From JBBRLA01 sp038231615 (lineage in GTDB: Bacteria; Myxococcota_A; Polyangia; Palsa-1104; JAEUJZ01), in NCBI GenBank assembly GCA_038231615.1, contig JBBRLA010000458.1:1-7104 (forward strand): DNA of 7,104 nt, read 5' to 3'. Under the pieces are notes generated by a model. That model saw only the letters and a program-made list of their open reading frames with translations, searched no databases and was not told the origin of the DNA. The position numbers were made by a program, and so were the translations under genes. Position 1 is the first letter of the stretch. Every line of letters begins with the position of its first letter. Shown here piece by piece: positions 5,688 to 7,104 of the stretch.

Positions 5688-6053
5688 CTATTCTGGTTTC
5701 ACCCCGTATGCGCGTCGAAGAAGGATGGCCGCTTCCCGGCTCTGTTCCTGCGTAGCCGTTCCCTCCAGCACCTTGGCAAGCGCCGCCGCATGTCGCCGGT
5801 TGCGCAGGGTCGGCGACTCGATCGGGCCCAGCCCATAAGCCAGCCATGCGGGTGAAACGTCCAGCGCCGCGGCGAGACGTTCGATGATATCGATGCCCGG
5901 GGTATGCTTGCCGTGCTCGGCAGTGAACACGGTCTGAGAGGACATCCCGGCCAGTTCGGCCAGCACCCGGAAGGTCAGCCCTTGCGTCGTACGCATCGTC
6001 TTCAGGCGCTGGGCCAGTCCGAAGAATAGGGGGTTGCGCCTGCCTCGTGTCAC
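5688..6053 (-). CDS. XRE-family helix-turn-helix transcriptional regulator, 121 aa
   Basis: The Cro/CI-type (HTH_3) domain covers residues about 11-72. Helix one contains LAQRLKTMR. The HTH is TFRVLAELAGMSSQTVFTAEHGKHTP (27-52), and the fourth/fifth helices IIERLAAALDVSPAWLAYG (56-74) are the typical closing segment with the DVSPAWLAYG signature. The C-terminal 45 residues are helical and may serve dimerisation. The start is a GTG at 6053. An ATG two bases upstream is out of frame and closes at once, and an in-frame stop lies at 6092-6090. No Shine-Dalgarno site is present. A TATTAA -10-like box at 6067-6062 would place transcription start almost at the GTG, so the mRNA may be leaderless. It is divergent from the 80-aa gene and probably controls both through the inverted repeat between them. 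Confidence 0.92.
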   Translation of the reverse strand: MTRGRRNPLFFGLAQRLKTMRTTQGLTFRVLAELAGMSSQTVFTAEHGKHTPGIDIIERLAAALDVSPAWLAYGLGPIESPTLRNRRHAAALAKVLEGTATQEQSREAAILLRRAYGVKPE

Positions 6054-6061
6054 ATCAGCAG

Positions 6062-6067
6062 TTAATA
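6062..6067 (-). promoter_or_regulatory. Candidate -10 box for the XRE gene
   Basis: TATTAA on the minus strand lies 8 nt before the GTG start at 6053. An upstream -35 match is weak (TTTGTC or CTTTGT with 15-16 bp spacing). If used, it gives a leaderless or nearly leaderless transcript. Confidence 0.35.
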
Positions 6068-6089
6068 GGCGCCGACCAAGGTGACAAAG

Positions 6090-6119
6090 TTAGAGTGAAT
6101 GCCGTCTGATTCATTCTAA
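6090..6119. promoter_or_regulatory. Inverted-repeat operator candidate
   Basis: TTAGAGTGAAT (6090-6100) and ATTCATTCTAA (6109-6119) are inverted arms matching at 10 of 11 positions, with an 8-bp spacer GCCGTCTG. The arms lie between the divergent XRE and 80-aa genes. This is the expected layout for a dimeric Cro/CI-type repressor site. GTGACAA also occurs on either side (6081-6087 and 6124-6130), a possible second motif. Confidence 0.7.
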
Positions 6120-6142
6120 ATACGTGACAAGCGAAATATACT
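6114..6142 (+). promoter_or_regulatory. Candidate promoter of the 80-aa gene
   Basis: TATACT at 6137-6142 matches five of six -10 bases. With a 17-bp spacer the -35 would be TTCTAA at 6114-6119, a weak match inside the right arm of the inverted repeat. A regulator bound there would block it, as in autoregulated divergent pairs. Confidence 0.5.
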
Positions 6143-6163
6143 CCGCTACGATCCCGTGATTGA

Positions 6164-6406
6164 ATGGGTGCAAAGATGGCAAACGACATCACCCCTGAGC
6201 AAGTAGAGGCCGTCACCGATCATCTCTCATGCATGGCGAAGTCGATCCTGTGCGTGAGAGACCTGCGCGAGGCTGGCGTCATCGAAAGAAAGCCGGCGGA
6301 TTACGCGCTGAAGTTCCTGTACCAGGCGCTCCAAAAAGACATGGAGAAGCTCACCAGCTTGCTCGGGCAAGCTCCAGCACAATGCGGAATCACCGGCTTG
6401 CGCTAG
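6164..6406 (+). CDS. Small hypothetical protein divergent from the XRE regulator, 80 aa
   Basis: Family not recognised. The protein is helical and soluble: ITPEQVEAVTDHL (9-21) and a helix at about 44-67 (PADYALKFLYQALQKDMEKL). Cysteines are at 23, 30 and 74. No signal peptide or membrane segment is seen. The ATG at 6164 is listed, but the ATG at 6176 (MANDITPEQ, 76 aa) is as likely; neither has a good Shine-Dalgarno site. It is probably transcribed from the TATACT promoter and repressed by the XRE protein. Small genes paired with an XRE regulator are often toxin, antitoxin or regulator partners, but nothing in the sequence proves this. It ends 16 bp before the convergent Uma2 gene. Confidence 0.65.
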   Translation: MGAKMANDITPEQVEAVTDHLSCMAKSILCVRDLREAGVIERKPADYALKFLYQALQKDMEKLTSLLGQAPAQCGITGLR

Positions 6407-6422
6407 ACCCGATCAGTCTGGC

Positions 6423-7001
6423 CTATTCGTCGTCAGACAGGCCGGGGGGCAGGTCGTACAGGTCGGCTATTTGAAGGACGCCGGAAAGGACCGGCAGGGC
6501 GCCTCGGCTGCGTGTGACCACTCGCCAGCCCCGGGGGCCCCGGTGATGGTGCTGGATGAGGTGCGTGGACTGATCGATGAGCAGTACATCGGTCAGGGAC
6601 GGAATCTGCCGATACAGCATGAGCTTGGCCCCCTGGTCGTACTTGCGCGTGGAAGGCGAAAGGACCTCGAAGAGCAGAACGGGGTTTTCCAGGCTCATAT
6701 CGTCCTTTTCCGAGATCTCCCACTTCCCGCAGGCCACGCCCCCATCGGCGTACGTATAGAAAGTCTTGGGACGCGCGACGAGGATGCGCTGGTCCGAGGT
6801 GAAACCGCGGCAGGGGCCGCCGCGGATGAGGCCCCCCAGTGCGACGGCCACGTTGTGACAGATGGCGTTATGAAGGGGCTTGGCCCCCGCCATGCCGTAG
6901 ATCTCGCCATCGAGAAACTCGTGCTTGGTCTCACTGTCGTTTTCGAAGGCCAGATAGTCTTCTTCGGACCAGGCCATCTTGCGGGCAAGGGCGCTGCTCA
7001 T
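6423..7001 (-). CDS. Uma2-family putative endonuclease (DUF820), 192 aa
   Basis: A member of the PD-(D/E)XK-like Uma2/DUF820 family, a presumed nuclease with no well-established role. The family order is clear. The N-terminal MAWSEEDYLAFE (9-20) and KHEFLDGEIYGMAGA (26-40) are typical. The catalytic block has an Asp in YTYADGGVACG (82-92, D86), then Glu in LLFEVLSPSTRKYDQG (109-124, E112) and Lys126 in AKLMLYRQIPSL. The strand LLIDQ (120-134 region) and a C-terminal cap follow. Length fits the family. One departure is A85 where most members have Pro before the Asp (YPD). The neighbouring GG at 87-88 replaces the usual hydrophobic strand start. The ATG at 7001 has only a weak Shine-Dalgarno-like GGCTGGG upstream. 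It is convergent with the 80-aa gene. Confidence 0.92.
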   Translation of the reverse strand: MSSALARKMAWSEEDYLAFENDSETKHEFLDGEIYGMAGAKPLHNAICHNVAVALGGLIRGGPCRGFTSDQRILVARPKTFYTYADGGVACGKWEISEKDDMSLENPVLLFEVLSPSTRKYDQGAKLMLYRQIPSLTDVLLIDQSTHLIQHHHRGPRGWRVVTRSRGALPVLSGVLQIADLYDLPPGLSDDE

Positions 7002-7043
7002 AAAGCCCAGCCTACCAGAGCGTGGGGAGGGAGCAAGTGTCGG

Positions 7044-7104
7044 TCAGCCGGCGCGGTGGACGGGCTTGGCCAAGGGGTGCTGCACGTCGGCCTGGATGGA
7101 GGCC
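7044..7104 (-). CDS. Possible C-terminal end of a gene entering from the right (partial)
   Basis: On the minus strand the last 61 bases read 19 codons (ASIQADVQHPLAKPVHRAG) then TGA at 7046-7044, with G or C at most third positions. If real, it is the 3' end of a gene 42 bp upstream of the Uma2 start. The stretch is too short to prove coding or name a product. Confidence 0.3.
   Translation of the reverse strand, partial: ASIQADVQHPLAKPVHRAG

Overview
This is a GC-rich window (about two thirds G+C by eye, with a strong preference for G or C at third codon positions) from a bacterial chromosome. Long spurious antisense frames, a lysophospholipid-acyltransferase of the kind common in myxobacteria, a Uma2-family nuclease and STAND/AAA-like ATPase genes suggest Myxococcota or a neighbouring high-GC phylum. 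That placement is a low-confidence inference. No rRNA, tRNA, transposase or CRISPR array was seen.

Layout. Bases 1-242 are an extremely C-rich non-coding leader with two short tandem-repeat families (22 bp x3 and 21 bp x3). It is followed by an unrecognised 185-aa gene (243-800). After a 277-bp gap with an inverted repeat, two unrecognised genes form a tight operon (1078-1791 and 1802-2641). Both have good Shine-Dalgarno sites, and both proteins join helical regions to lysine-rich disordered stretches. Convergent to them lies a minus-strand pair: a 369-aa P-loop ATPase (2890-3999) and a 55-aa gene (2726-2893) that overlaps its stop by ATGA. A 704-bp gene-free region (3999-4702) follows. It holds four 118-bp tandem repeats carrying nested palindromes, and it sits between the divergent ATPase and a plus-strand acyltransferase (4703-5665). 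The acyltransferase converges with an XRE-type regulator (5688-6053, minus). That regulator is divergent from an 80-aa gene (6164-6406), and the shared spacer carries an 11-bp-arm inverted repeat that looks like the operator. A Uma2-family putative nuclease (6423-7001, minus) and perhaps the last codons of another minus-strand gene (7044-7104) close the window.

How it may work together. The ATPase and its 55-aa partner are almost certainly co-translated. Their promoter side abuts the 118-bp array, so the array could be a target, a regulatory region or a source of structured RNA for that pair. This is inference from position only. The XRE/80-aa pair looks like a self-regulated divergent module. 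The two-gene operon 1078-2641 is a second unit of unknown function. The strongest candidate for something undescribed is the 118-bp array next to the ATPase pair.
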